Source of the DNA: Saprospiraceae bacterium
GTDB lineage: Bacteria > Bacteroidota > Bacteroidia > Chitinophagales > Saprospiraceae
Direction of reading: 5' to 3'
NCBI GenBank assembly: GCA_016706365.1
Contig: JADJJU010000009.1
Span: 13,501 to 77,500 of the forward strand
Length of the DNA: 64,000 nucleotides
Shown here: in pieces, positions 47,175 to 55,738 of the stretch
Layout of the letters: each line of letters opens with the position of its first letter
How positions within the stretch are numbered: the stretch's first letter is position 1
The notes under the pieces: generated by a model
What the model was told of the DNA's origin: nothing
Seen by the model: the letters and a program-made list of their open reading frames with translations, nothing else
Database searches by the model: none
Made by a program: the position numbers and the translations under genes

Positions 47175-48476
47175 TCAATGGAATATACCGGCAACTGATG
47201 CGGTTAAGAAACAGGCAACAGTGCCACCAATCAGCGCTTTAATTCCAAATTCCGTCAAATTTTTTCGTTGACCGGGAGCCAGCGCTCCTATACCACCGAT
47301 TTGTATACCAATGGAAGCAAAATTCGAAAAGCCGCAGAGTGCATATGTTATTATTATGAGGCCTTTGTCACTGATCGGTATCCCTGCTGTCCTTATATTA
47401 CCTAACTCCGCATATGCAACGAATTCATTAACTACGGTTTTTTGACCAAGTAATTGACCGACAATAAGAATATCATCGGATGGTGTTCCCAGTAGCCAGG
47501 CAACAGGCGCAAACAATAAACCGAGCAGGTAAGTAAAAGTCAATCCTTCAAATCTTCCGTCAGTGGCTGCAATAATTCTTTCATTCAAACCGGTCCAATC
47601 TCCTATGGTGTTCAATAATATGCTATTTGCCATATAAATTAAAGCAGTAAAAACCAGTAGCATAGCACCCACATTAATCGCAAGTTTTAAACCATCTGTT
47701 GTACCTCTTGATATCGCATCCAGTAAGTTGTTTCCCACATCCCCACTCATCTCAAGTTGTTTTGAAAGATCTTTTTTATGAGTTTCTGGATACAACATTT
47801 TGGAAGCCACAACAGCCGCCGGAGCTGAAATAATGGATGCTGCGAGTAAATGTTTGGCAAAGTAAACCTGCATCTCCGGATCTGATCCCCCCAAAAAACC
47901 AACATAAGCTGCGAATACACCACCGGCAATGGTTGCCATTCCACCTGTCATCAGGCACAATAGTTCCGATTTAGTCATATTTTCCAGATAAGGCTTGATA
48001 ACGAGTGGTGCTTCAGTTTGTCCCATGAAAACATTTGCGGCAGTTGCAACACTTTCCGGACCACTTAATCTCATGGTTTTAGACATTAGCCAGGCAAAAA
48101 CAAATATTATTTTCTGAAGTATTCCAAAGTAATAGAGAATGGCTGAGAATGCTGAAAAGAAAACAATAGTAGGCAATACCTGGAATGCAAATATGTATCC
48201 AAATGAATCCAGTTCTGTCACAATATTTCCGAATAAGAACTTTGCCCCTGCTCCTGAGTATTCCAGTATACTTGTAAAGAAGCGTGCCATGTATTCAAAT
48301 AACTTATTGATAAAACTCACTTTCAGAATTGCTACCAAAAATATAAACTGTGCAATCATACCTATCATTACTAACCGCCAATCAATTAATTTTCGATTAG
48401 CGGAAAAAAGATAGCAGACTAATAACAAAAACACAATACCCAGCGCTCCTCTTGAAATATCTATCATTAAGTCCAT
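47175..48476 (-). CDS. nupC: Concentrative nucleoside transporter (CNT/NupC family)
   Basis: A 433-residue membrane transporter with about ten helices. The CNT signatures are visible: FAFQVLPTIVFFSAFSAILY, AANVFMGQTEAPLVIKPYL (substrate-binding motif), MTGGMATIAGGVFAAYVGF, and the C-terminal YALCGFSNFASIGIQIGGIG. It would import nucleosides with sodium or protons. It is divergent from the uridine kinase gene, about 130 bp away, so uptake and first phosphorylation appear co-located. An alternative start lies nine bases downstream (MIDISRGALG). Confidence 0.92.
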   Translation of the reverse strand: MDLMIDISRGALGIVFLLLVCYLFSANRKLIDWRLVMIGMIAQFIFLVAILKVSFINKLFEYMARFFTSILEYSGAGAKFLFGNIVTELDSFGYIFAFQVLPTIVFFSAFSAILYYFGILQKIIFVFAWLMSKTMRLSGPESVATAANVFMGQTEAPLVIKPYLENMTKSELLCLMTGGMATIAGGVFAAYVGFLGGSDPEMQVYFAKHLLAASIISAPAAVVASKMLYPETHKKDLSKQLEMSGDVGNNLLDAISRGTTDGLKLAINVGAMLLVFTALIYMANSILLNTIGDWTGLNERIIAATDGRFEGLTFTYLLGLLFAPVAWLLGTPSDDILIVGQLLGQKTVVNEFVAYAELGNIRTAGIPISDKGLIIITYALCGFSNFASIGIQIGGIGALAPGQRKNLTEFGIKALIGGTVACFLTASVAGIFH

Positions 48477-48579
48477 TATTCAATTCATTTCTTGTTATTA
48501 GAAGTATTTATTTCTCAAGCAAGAAAAGAATTTTACTCCGCTTTTATATCTTTTTGATGTATTATTCTACAGCATTAGA

Positions 48580-48587
48580 TATTTTTG
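48580..48587 (+). promoter_or_regulatory. -7 box (TATTTTTG) of udk
   Basis: Exact TAnnTTTG match 20 bases before ATG 48608, which rules out a longer upstream start for the kinase. A TTTTTG lies 24 bases upstream, a little far for the -33 box. Confidence 0.55.
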
Positions 48588-48607
48588 CCGGAACTTACAG
48601 CTGTCAT

Positions 48608-49249
48608 ATGCAAACCCCATTCATTATTGGGATCACAGGAGGGAGTGGTTCTGGCAAGACTACATTTATAAAACGCCTCAGATCAGCCTTTTCTGAAGAA
48701 CAACTCTGTATTATCTCTCAGGATGAATACTATCGGCCACGTGAACAGCAACGCACAGACGAGATAGGTATCAAGAATTTTGACCTCCCAAATTCCATTG
48801 ATCACGATAAATTTATCTACGACCTCAAGAAAATTGCTGCCGGTCATGTGGTGACAAAACAGGAATACACATTCAATAATGAACAGAAAAAATCTGGTAT
48901 AATCAGCTATTTTCCTGCCCCGGTAATTGTAGTGGAGGGTCTTTTTGTTTTTTACAATGAAGAACTGAGAAACTTAATGGATTTGAGAGTATTCATCTAT
49001 GCTAAGGAAAATCTCAAAGTGATAAGAAGGATCAAAAGAGATCAATTAGAGAGAAATTATCCGTTGGAAGATGTTCTGTATCGTTATGAGAATCACGTAT
49101 TGCCTTCGTATGAAGCATTTATTAAGCCTTTCATTCACGAAGCAGATATCGTGGTGAATAATAACCAGAATTTTGAAAGGGGCTTGAAAGTCATAAATGG
49201 ATTTATTCTATCAAGAGTCATGCAATTGAAGAATGTAGAGAAGACTTAA
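48608..49249 (+). CDS. udk: Uridine kinase
   Basis: A 213-residue P-loop kinase that phosphorylates uridine and cytidine in pyrimidine salvage. Walker A is GGSGSGKTTF at 11-20, followed by ISQDEYYRPREQQRTDEIGI, FDLPNSIDHDKFIYDL, VIVVEGLFVFYNEELRNLMD and IYAKENLKVIRRIKRDQLER (lid). The ATG at 48608 fits the family N-terminus (MQTPFIIGITGG); an in-frame longer start begins upstream of the promoter. Divergent from nupC, which fits nucleoside uptake coupled to phosphorylation. Confidence 0.93.
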   Translation: MQTPFIIGITGGSGSGKTTFIKRLRSAFSEEQLCIISQDEYYRPREQQRTDEIGIKNFDLPNSIDHDKFIYDLKKIAAGHVVTKQEYTFNNEQKKSGIISYFPAPVIVVEGLFVFYNEELRNLMDLRVFIYAKENLKVIRRIKRDQLERNYPLEDVLYRYENHVLPSYEAFIKPFIHEADIVVNNNQNFERGLKVINGFILSRVMQLKNVEKT

Positions 49250-49253
49250 ACTC

Positions 49254-50099
49254 TTATAAATCTGACAAATCTACTAAGCAATCAATTACTACTCTCCCCC
49301 CTGCATCCCTCTTTAAAATTCCGCATTCATTCAGGGGATCATGTTCAAAGAAGAGAATATCTTCGTTCAGAATCAATTCATTATAAAGCTTTTCTTTTTC
49401 CTTCATAGTTTCCAATGGGCGTACATCGTAACTCATTACATAAGGCATTCCCACATGGAATGAAGAAGGCACAAGATCAGCGACATATATAATGTGTTTG
49501 CCTTCAAAAGGTATTCTGGGGACCATCATAGCTTCTGTGTGCCCGTACACAAAATCAATTTGAATACTTTCCAGCCAATCAATTCTTTGCTTTTCCTTTA
49601 TAAATTTCAAAACTCCGGCATCCATCAGGGGTACAAAGTTCTCCTTCAAAAAAGAAGCTTTTTCTCTGGCGTTTGGTTCAAGAGCCCATTTGTAGTGACC
49701 TTCAGTTGACCAGTAAGTAGCATTTGGGAATGTCGGAACAAGTTTCCCGGAATTGTCTCTGCTGACAGCTCCTCCTACATGATCAAAATGAAAATGAGTT
49801 AACAAGACATCAGTTATTTCCTCAGCCTGAATTCCGGCATTTTTCAACGATTCTATCAAATCCAAACTCCCATGAGGTTCAAAGTGGGAGCGGAATTTCT
49901 CATCTTGTTTATTGCCTATTCCTGTGTCAATCAGAATTTTATGTGAACCACTTTCAACTAACAGGCAGCGCATAGCCCATGTACACATGTTGTTTTCATC
50001 CGCTGCAGTTAAACGGCTCCACATTTGCTTTGGAACTACTCCAAACATGGCTCCTCCGTCCAGTTTAAACCTGCCGGCATCTATTGTTGTCAGTTTCAT
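49254..50099 (-). CDS. Metallo-beta-lactamase-fold hydrolase
   Basis: A 281-residue MBL-fold protein with the dinuclear zinc motif HFHFDH near 101-106 (LLTHFHFDHVGG), a second His in YGHTEAMMVP, an Asp in YVADLVPSS and a final His in FFEHDPL. The sequence before it (KILIDTGIGNK) is the first strand of the fold. The subgroup includes lactonases and quorum-quenching enzymes as well as glyoxalase-like hydrolases; the substrate cannot be decided. It converges on udk with four bases between stops, and precedes no obvious partner. Confidence 0.85.
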   Translation of the reverse strand: MKLTTIDAGRFKLDGGAMFGVVPKQMWSRLTAADENNMCTWAMRCLLVESGSHKILIDTGIGNKQDEKFRSHFEPHGSLDLIESLKNAGIQAEEITDVLLTHFHFDHVGGAVSRDNSGKLVPTFPNATYWSTEGHYKWALEPNAREKASFLKENFVPLMDAGVLKFIKEKQRIDWLESIQIDFVYGHTEAMMVPRIPFEGKHIIYVADLVPSSFHVGMPYVMSYDVRPLETMKEKEKLYNELILNEDILFFEHDPLNECGILKRDAGGRVVIDCLVDLSDL

Positions 50100-50147
50100 T
50101 CATTTTATAATTTAGGGCTGAAAATAAAAATTCAAAGAAAGAGAGGC

Positions 50148-50666
50148 TTATTTAAACCCAATTTTCTTTTCAGCCTGCTGCATCTTTTTACTTAAATCTA
50201 TCATTTTAAGGGCAGTATGAGCTGCTTCTATTCCTTTGTTGCCATACTTGCCTCCCGACCTGTCCTTAGCCTGCTCCTCATCATTTGGAGTCAGCACTCC
50301 AAATACAAAAGGTTTATTCCGCATTAGTGACAATTGCATCAGGGCCGATGAGACAGCTTTATTGATATACTCATTGTGACTTGTTTCACCTTTAATGACG
50401 CAGCCAAGACAAATAATGGCATCCAGGGGATACTTCCCATCCAACAGTTTCGCACCTAAAGGTAGTTCAAATGAACCCGGAACCCAGACATTATAAATAT
50501 TATCTTCTATAATTCCCGCTTCAAGCAAAGATTGTTTACAACCTGAAAATAAAGCAGTAGTGATGTCTGTATTCCACTCTGAAACAACGATTCCGATTTT
50601 CAAATCTTTATCATCAATTGAAAAGGAATTATGTACAGTGGATAAATTTTGATCTGATGAGGACAT
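50148..50666 (-). CDS. ribH: 6,7-dimethyl-8-ribityllumazine synthase
   Basis: A 172-residue lumazine synthase, condensing ribulose-derived butanone phosphate with the pyrimidine to give the precursor of riboflavin. Motifs: VVSEWNTDITTALFSGC, VWVPGSFELPLGAKLL, CLGCVIKGETSHNEYI (catalytic His in the TSHNEYI part), and PFVFGVLTPNDEEQA. Length is about 15 residues longer than average, mostly at the N-terminus (MSSSDQNLSTVHNSFS). It stands about 50 bases upstream of the MBL gene. Its promoter must lie in or beside the repeat island upstream of it. Confidence 0.95.
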   Translation of the reverse strand: MSSSDQNLSTVHNSFSIDDKDLKIGIVVSEWNTDITTALFSGCKQSLLEAGIIEDNIYNVWVPGSFELPLGAKLLDGKYPLDAIICLGCVIKGETSHNEYINKAVSSALMQLSLMRNKPFVFGVLTPNDEEQAKDRSGGKYGNKGIEAAHTALKMIDLSKKMQQAEKKIGFK

Positions 50667-50674
50667 TTTCTGGA

Positions 50675-50806
50675 GTTATGAATTATGAGTGATGAATGAT
50701 GAGTTGAAGATATAAATTATGAGATATGAGAGATAAGATGTTGAACAGCCAGTTATGAGTGATGAGTTATGAATGATGATTTGAAGATTGACGAAATTGA
50801 ACAGCC
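50675..50806. repeat. Heptad-phased repeat with two AACAGCC words
   Basis: Reads in 7-base steps: GAGTTAT, GAATTAT, GAGTGAT, GAATGAT, GAGTTGA, and so on to AACAGCC at 50744 and again at 50800. Same class and orientation as 41418-41645. Confidence 0.85.
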
Positions 50807-50856
50807 GGTTTAAGTTGTAAGATTAAAGTTGAAGTCAGTAAATTGTTGCCTTGTAG

Positions 50857-50876
50857 AGCCGCAATGCATTGCGGCT
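50857..50876. repeat. Perfect 20-bp palindrome centred on GCAATGCATTGC
   Basis: AGCCGCAATGCATTGCGGCT is perfectly self-complementary. Against the copy at 41678 the arms are changed on both sides with pairing kept. It is preceded by TTGTAG, and an AGTCTC follows. Confidence 0.9.
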
Positions 50877-50945
50877 AGTCTCAGAAGAAACAATCAATTG
50901 AGAACTTGCCATTTAATGAGAAGTCTCAGTTGATATCCCTATTAT

Positions 50946-51060
50946 CATCACCTTGCAACTTTTGAAGCGAAGCTGAGAAAATTGCAAGACATCACTTTTT
51001 CAGGGCTTGTCCCTTGAAAAAAACATCACCTTTCAAGCCATAGGCACAGAAAGACATCAC
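50946..51060. repeat. CATCAC-delimited array of three hairpins
   Basis: CATCAC at 50946, 50990, 51024 and 51055 frames hairpins CTTGCAACTTTT/AAAATTGCAAG (loop GAAGCGAAGCTGAG, identical to the copy at 41.8 kb), TTTTTCAGGG/CCCTTGAAAAA and CTTTC/GAAAG. The first stem differs completely from that at 41.8 kb though both pair. Confidence 0.85.
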
Positions 51061-51157
51061 CTTCATCAGACTAATCTTTCTTAGCAATCAATCATTACAA
51101 AGCCGGACTTTTCCGTCTCCATGTAATTAAACACAATTTCCTTCATTTGTTTCAATA

Positions 51158-51188
51158 AAAAAGGCCTCACATTGAAGTAAGGCCTTTA
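51158..51188 (-). terminator. Intrinsic terminator after the TPR gene
   Basis: AAAGGCCT pairs with AGGCCTTT around a 12-base loop; on the minus strand a run of T residues follows. Confidence 0.75.
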
Positions 51189-51215
51189 ATAATCTATATT
51201 TCTTTCAGAATTTAA

Positions 51216-51908
51216 CTACTCGATTGAAGCATTCACTCTTGCAATGTATTTGTCAATTGCCGTAGCTTCTACAGAAGAAGGATACTTCTCTTTGATTTGC
51301 TCATAAGCCTGAAGACCTGCTTTTTTGTTGCCTTGTCTTTCCTGTAGCATTCCCAGTTTTTTCAAATAGTAGGGAGTTAAAATCTCATCATCTCCCGTTT
51401 TGGAAGCTTTTTCATATAGTGAAAGTGCCTTTTCATAATCTTCTTTTTCAGAATAAGCATCTCCTAATGCACCATATTTCATAATGGGAATAATTTTGCC
51501 TTTCGGAGAAAAGTCATTTAGATACTTTATAGCTTCATCTGGTTTTCTCAGATTAAGGTAGCAAATACCGGCATAATATTTTGCCAGGTTAGCAGATTTA
51601 GTGCCACTGTATTTGTCGATGATAGCCAGGAAGCCATCAAATCCTCCACCTGGATTGTCAAGTGCCAATTGGAATGAATCATTCCCAAACTGAAATTCAG
51701 CCATATACATTTGCTCGATAGCTTTCTGTTCTTTCGGTGCTTTGTATAAAGTCGTATAAGCAAAATAACCCCCGATTAAAAGTGCTATTCCACCTACTAT
51801 TCCTACAATCAGCTTCTGATTTCTGGCAAAATAATCCTTTGCTTGTCCACCTGCTTTGCTGATATCAATCAGCGTGTCGTCTTGTTGTTGTTTCTTTCTG
51901 GTTGCCAT
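51216..51908 (-). CDS. Membrane-anchored tetratricopeptide repeat protein (YfgM-like)
   Basis: A 230-residue protein. After a charged N-terminus (MATRKKQQQDDTLID) a single membrane segment lies near residues 33-52 (LIVGIVGGIALLIGGYFAY), followed by an extracytoplasmic TPR-like region: FGNDSFQLALDNPGG, AKYYAGICYLNLRKPDEAIK, KYGALGDAYSEKEDYEKALS and LGMLQERQGNKKAGLQAYEQ. Architecture resembles the ancillary SecYEG translocon factor YfgM of proteobacteria, and would suit envelope-protein assembly; the match is to architecture, not to detailed motifs. It has its own -7 box and terminator, thus a single-gene unit. Confidence 0.85.
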   Translation of the reverse strand: MATRKKQQQDDTLIDISKAGGQAKDYFARNQKLIVGIVGGIALLIGGYFAYTTLYKAPKEQKAIEQMYMAEFQFGNDSFQLALDNPGGGFDGFLAIIDKYSGTKSANLAKYYAGICYLNLRKPDEAIKYLNDFSPKGKIIPIMKYGALGDAYSEKEDYEKALSLYEKASKTGDDEILTPYYLKKLGMLQERQGNKKAGLQAYEQIKEKYPSSVEATAIDKYIARVNASIE

Positions 51909-51938
51909 TGTATAGCGTTACGTTTTGAAAAATCTGCG

Positions 51939-51946
51939 CAAAAGTA
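51939..51946 (-). promoter_or_regulatory. -7 box (TACTTTTG) of the TPR gene
   Basis: Exact TAnnTTTG match on the minus strand followed by CGC, 31 bases before the start. Confidence 0.6.
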
Positions 51947-52034
51947 GGAAAAAATTGATTTACTGTCTCATCCTGTCAAAAAAACATATGAGAAAAGTTT
52001 TTATATCCTCGTAATAGTTGTGGCTTACAAGGTA

Positions 52035-53060
52035 TTAGTCTTTCATGAATGGGTAATCTTCCTGTTGATAATTGTCAGTGTACAGCTCGGAAGCATCCGG
52101 AAATTCAGAGTTTTCTGCAAATTCGCTGGCATCGTCGATTTCCAGTTTGATCTTTTCACGGATTTTGTCAAGATCTCCTTCATTGATCATTTCTTTTGAC
52201 AATAATTCTACTTCGATGATTTTAAGAGGATCTTTTTCCATGTATGCAGCCAGCTCATCTTTTGAACGATATTTACCCGGATCAGATACTGAGTGTCCTT
52301 TGTAGCGGTAAGTTTTGATTTCCAGATAATATGGCCCTTTTCCTGAGCGAACATGAGCGGTGGCTCTTTCAAACGCTTCGTGAACATCCATTGGATTCAT
52401 GCCATTAACAGGTTCAGATGGCATTTCAAACGCCGATCCTATTTTGTACAAATCTGTGACATTGGATGTTCTGCTTACAGATGTACCCATTGCATAGCCA
52501 TTGTTTTCACAAACGAATATTACAGGTAGTTTCCATGTCATAGCCATATTAAAAGCCTCATAAAGTGCGCCTTGTCTGGCAGCACCATCTCCGAACATCG
52601 TCACGCAAACATTATCAGTTCCTCTATATTTCTCTGCAAGAGCTATACCCGCCCCTATTGGAATCTGTGCACCAACAATACCATTCCCTCCGAAAAATCG
52701 ATGCTCTTTGGAGAAGAAATGCATAGATCCGCCTTTTCCTTTTACAGAACCGGTCACTTTTCCAAACAATTCCGCCAAACATTTTCTAGCTGAAATGCCT
52801 CTTGATAAAGCTATTCCATGTTGACGATAGGCTGTAACTACTGCATCCTCCTTTCTTAAGGATGTAACCATCCCCGCAGCAATTGCTTCTTGTCCTATAT
52901 AAACGTGACAGAATCCTCTGATTTTTTGTTGAGAATAGTGAAGTAAAGTTCTTTCTTCAAATCTTCTGATTCTCAGCATGGTCTCATACCAGGTGAGATA
53001 TGTTTGCTTGTCGAATTTTTGAGTTTGCTTTTTCGCTTTTTTTACCACAGCTTCAGCCAT
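52035..53060 (-). CDS. pdhA: Pyruvate dehydrogenase E1 component, alpha subunit
   Basis: A 341-residue TPP-dependent E1-alpha. TPP/Mg motif is GDGAARQGALYEAFNMAMTW to NN (ending VFVCENN-like IFVCENNGYAMGT). Other signatures are the N-terminal YETMLRIRRFEERTLLHYSQ, GFCHVYIGQEA, AYRQHGIALSRG, KGGSMHFFSKEHRFFGG and the regulatory phosphorylation-loop region YRYKGHSVSDPGKYRSKDEL. It decarboxylates pyruvate and passes the acyl group to E2. The E2 gene lies at 23.5-24.8 kb; E1-beta was not found here, so the complex genes are dispersed. Preceded by a strong -7 box. Confidence 0.94.
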   Translation of the reverse strand: MAEAVVKKAKKQTQKFDKQTYLTWYETMLRIRRFEERTLLHYSQQKIRGFCHVYIGQEAIAAGMVTSLRKEDAVVTAYRQHGIALSRGISARKCLAELFGKVTGSVKGKGGSMHFFSKEHRFFGGNGIVGAQIPIGAGIALAEKYRGTDNVCVTMFGDGAARQGALYEAFNMAMTWKLPVIFVCENNGYAMGTSVSRTSNVTDLYKIGSAFEMPSEPVNGMNPMDVHEAFERATAHVRSGKGPYYLEIKTYRYKGHSVSDPGKYRSKDELAAYMEKDPLKIIEVELLSKEMINEGDLDKIREKIKLEIDDASEFAENSEFPDASELYTDNYQQEDYPFMKD

Positions 53061-53091
53061 CTTACACTACTATTATTTGTTAAAAGTGGGA

Positions 53092-53099
53092 CAAAGGTA
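53092..53099 (-). promoter_or_regulatory. -7 box (TACCTTTG) of pdhA
   Basis: Exact TAnnTTTG match on the minus strand followed by TCC, 31 bases before the ATG. No clear -33 partner. Confidence 0.65.
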
Positions 53100-53309
53100 A
53101 AGCAATTTTGTCATTTTAAATAACTGCAAATAAATGGTAATGACTTTCGGAAGCAAATAAATTTGTTCAGGATGCTTGAATCTGAACTATTGAATACAAA
53201 TGTCAACTGTTACTAAGTTTTGTTTTGTCCCAAGTCTTATTGTAATTTGCGCGCTTTCTGTGCTTGCCTGATTACAACTGATAAGCAAGCTACTCGTAAT
53301 AAATCCAAT

Positions 53310-54437
53310 ATGTATCTCCAGTCCATTAAAATTGACCAGTTTAAGAATCACAAGGACACCCTTATGAGGCCACTTCCGGGTATTAATCTGGTTTTAGGTA
53401 AAAATGGTATGGGTAAAACAAATTTACTTGACGCTATCTATTTTTCTTTATTTGGCAGAAGCTATTTCTCTGCGAGGGAAGTTCAAAATCTGATGCATGA
53501 GGCAGCTTTTTACAGAATTGAGAGCCGAATTCAGACTCCCGATGATTCATATAAAATTGTAATTAAGTACAATGGAAGAAGTAAGACCATTGAGTCAGAT
53601 GATGTTGCTTACAAATCTATAGCTGATTTTATTGGCATTTTTCCGGTTACATTCATCACTCCGGGTGACATTGATTTAGTGATCGGCGGGTCTGAAGTTC
53701 GAAGAAAGTTTATTGATCAAACTCTAAGTCAGATGCAGTCTGGCTATTTGAATGCATTGATCCATTACAATAAAGTCCTTAAACAAAGAAATGCTTTATT
53801 GAAGCAAATGTCATCTCAGGGGCTGGCAGACTCTGATGTTTTGAATGCATTGGATCTGCAGTTGGAGCAATATGGAACCCCTGTTTTTAAGTTCCGGGAA
53901 AGATTTGTCTCCAATTTTCAACCCGTATTTGATCGAATTTATCAGACCATCAGTGATAATAATGAGAGTATATTACTCAATTATCATTCTGATTTACAAA
54001 GTATTGCATTCACTGAAGGATTAAACAATTGCCGAAGAAAAGATTTTATTCTTCAACGGACCAACTTTGGGATACACAGAGACAATCTGGATATGACTCT
54101 ACGTGGCTTTCCATTGCAGCACGAAGGTTCTCAAGGCCAGATCAAAACAGCTGTTCTGGCATTAAAGCTGGCACAATACGTCTACTTGCGGGAAGCATCA
54201 GGTAAGCAACCTATCCTTTTACTGGACGATGTGTTCGATAAGCTGGATCCATTCCGCATCGAGCAACTATTACGAATCATTACTGCTGAAGATTTTGGTC
54301 AGGTTTTTATTTCCGATACCTTCAGCAATCGTCTGGAAGAAATAATTCAAAGCAAATTATCTCTGGAATATGGTAAATTTGTGATCGAAGATGGCCGAAT
54401 CATCTCGCAAAATACTTCACATGATTCCCAAAAATGA
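53310..54437 (+). CDS. recF: DNA replication and repair protein RecF
   Basis: A 375-residue SMC-like ATPase of the RecFOR pathway, helping to load RecA at gaps. Start at MYLQSIKIDQFKNHKDTLMR; a longer in-frame start upstream has no RecF-like text. Walker A GKNGMGKTN at 30-38, the RecF family region LVIGGSEVRRKFIDQTLSQM, GIHRDNLDMTLRGFPLQHEG, ABC signature EGSQGQIKTAVLALKLAQ, Walker B ILLLDDVFDKLDP. The next gene overlaps its 3' end, which suggests translational coupling. Confidence 0.93.
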   Translation: MYLQSIKIDQFKNHKDTLMRPLPGINLVLGKNGMGKTNLLDAIYFSLFGRSYFSAREVQNLMHEAAFYRIESRIQTPDDSYKIVIKYNGRSKTIESDDVAYKSIADFIGIFPVTFITPGDIDLVIGGSEVRRKFIDQTLSQMQSGYLNALIHYNKVLKQRNALLKQMSSQGLADSDVLNALDLQLEQYGTPVFKFRERFVSNFQPVFDRIYQTISDNNESILLNYHSDLQSIAFTEGLNNCRRKDFILQRTNFGIHRDNLDMTLRGFPLQHEGSQGQIKTAVLALKLAQYVYLREASGKQPILLLDDVFDKLDPFRIEQLLRIITAEDFGQVFISDTFSNRLEEIIQSKLSLEYGKFVIEDGRIISQNTSHDSQK

Positions 54438-54714
54438 TAAGCCTTTAAAAGATGTCCTTCAAGCCTGGCTAAAGGATGATAAGGTTCGGGAAAATTATTT
54501 CCAGGCTAAACTGGAGGTGAATTGGCATAAAATCACAAGTCAATCTATCCGGCAATACACGACAGATATCAAACTAAAAAATAAAGTCCTGTTCCTACGC
54601 ATCAGTTCGGCCCCACTCCGCAATGAACTCCACATGGGCCGCGAGCAGCTTCGCAAAAACCTCAATGAATTCCTTAATGAAAACTACATCAAGGAAATCC
54701 AGTTTTTGGTGTGA
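54421..54714 (+). CDS. DUF721 (DciA-like) protein
   Basis: A 97-residue protein with the DUF721/DciA fold: MIPKNDKPLKDVLQAWLKDD, KLEVNWHKITSQSIRQYT, KNKVLFLRISSAPLRNELHM, GREQLRKNLNEFL, then NENYIKEIQFLV. DciA is the helicase loader of most bacteria, and short one-domain relatives are frequent in Bacteroidota. A longer start at 54391 is possible. It overlaps recF by 17 bases with the shorter start, making a recF-dciA pair that ties repair and replication restart. Identification as a functional loader is an inference. Confidence 0.8.
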   Translation: MIPKNDKPLKDVLQAWLKDDKVRENYFQAKLEVNWHKITSQSIRQYTTDIKLKNKVLFLRISSAPLRNELHMGREQLRKNLNEFLNENYIKEIQFLV

Positions 54715-54744
54715 AGGGAAAGGTAAATGAAGAAATCGAAGCGT

Positions 54745-54820
54745 CTTAAGGGCTGTTTGGGCTAGAGGCTAGAAGCTAGCTGCCAGAAGCGGCTGTTCAA
54801 TTGGCTGTTTCATTCACCAA
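54745..54820. repeat. Heptad-like repeat with three GGCTGTT words
   Basis: GGCTGTT at 54751, 54791 and 54803 with GGCTAGA repeats between, running into the panC stop region, where TTCACCAACT is duplicated. Same repeat class as the other islands, opposite orientation. Confidence 0.75.
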
Positions 54821-54824
54821 CTCA

Positions 54825-55687
54825 CTAATTCACCAACTGATCTTCCGGCCAGAGCATATTATCTATTAACCTGATCTCCCCTGCAAATGCTGCGATGCAT
54901 ATCGCAACTCTGTCATTTACAGTTACTTTATCCAGAATGGCAAGTGTCTTCTGATCAGCAATATTGACATATTCCGGTTTAAGTCCGGCATTTTGAAGCT
55001 TTTCATTTGCTTCTGTCAGTATTTCAGAAACATTATCAGAAGGAGTTTGGATTTTATCTCCGATAACGTCCTGTAAATAGCCAGCGCCTGTTCCTTTTGT
55101 TCAACTGTGAGTCTGCGGTTTCTGGAGCTGAGAGCCAGCCCGCTTTCTGACCTGTAAGTGGCCACAGTATTCATCCTGATTTGAGGAAATTGCTGATCCA
55201 GCAGTAATCTAAGGATGGCTTGCTGCTGAAAATCCTTTTGACCAAGATACAGAACATCTGGTTCTACAATTTTTAAAAGAATATAAACCACCTGCAGCAC
55301 CCCTTTGAAATGCCCCGGACGAAAAGCTCCTTCCATGACTTCATCCATCCCATGAAGGTCAATATCAGGAATGAGGTAAGACTTTTCAGGGTAAATTTCT
55401 GTAGTATATGGTATAAAAACGGCATCACAACCGGCTTTTCTCAGCATATCGATATCCTCTACCTCTGTTCTGGGGTATTTCGCAAGATCTTCCTTATTAT
55501 TAAATTGGGTAGGATTGACAAATATAGAACTGATGGTAAAATGGTTCTCTTTCTTAGATTCAGTAATCAGCGATATATGTCCTTCATGCAGTGCGCCCAT
55601 TGTGGGGACAAATCCTACAGTTCCGCCAGTAGCACGACATAGGTGTAGATAATGCTCAATTGATGAAATAGTATGGTAAATCTGCAT
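54825..55687 (-). CDS. panC: Pantothenate synthetase, one frameshift
   Basis: About 287 residues when one T (gene strand) is added in the A3 run at 55075-55077. The joined text reads EQALAILQDVIGDKIQTPSD and the protein then continues to a stop at 54825-54827 near the repeat. It joins pantoate to beta-alanine using ATP. Motifs: FVPTMGALHEGHISLI (nucleotide HIGH-like), SIFVNPTQFNNKEDLAKYPR, LHGMDEVMEGAFRPGHFKGV, YLGQKDFQQQAILRLL and YRSESGLALSSRN. The chosen ATG lies only about 9 bases after a -7 box, so the mRNA leader must be extremely short. Confidence 0.92.
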
Positions 55688-55695
55688 AAAGGGCG

Positions 55696-55703
55696 CAAAG
55701 ATA
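55696..55703 (-). promoter_or_regulatory. -7 box (TATCTTTG) almost touching the panC start
   Basis: Exact TAnnTTTG match on the minus strand; its last base is 9 bases from the ATG, so transcription would begin at or near the start codon. Confidence 0.55.
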
Positions 55704-55738
55704 ATTTGGAACCGGTAATATGTATTATTAATTGAGAA

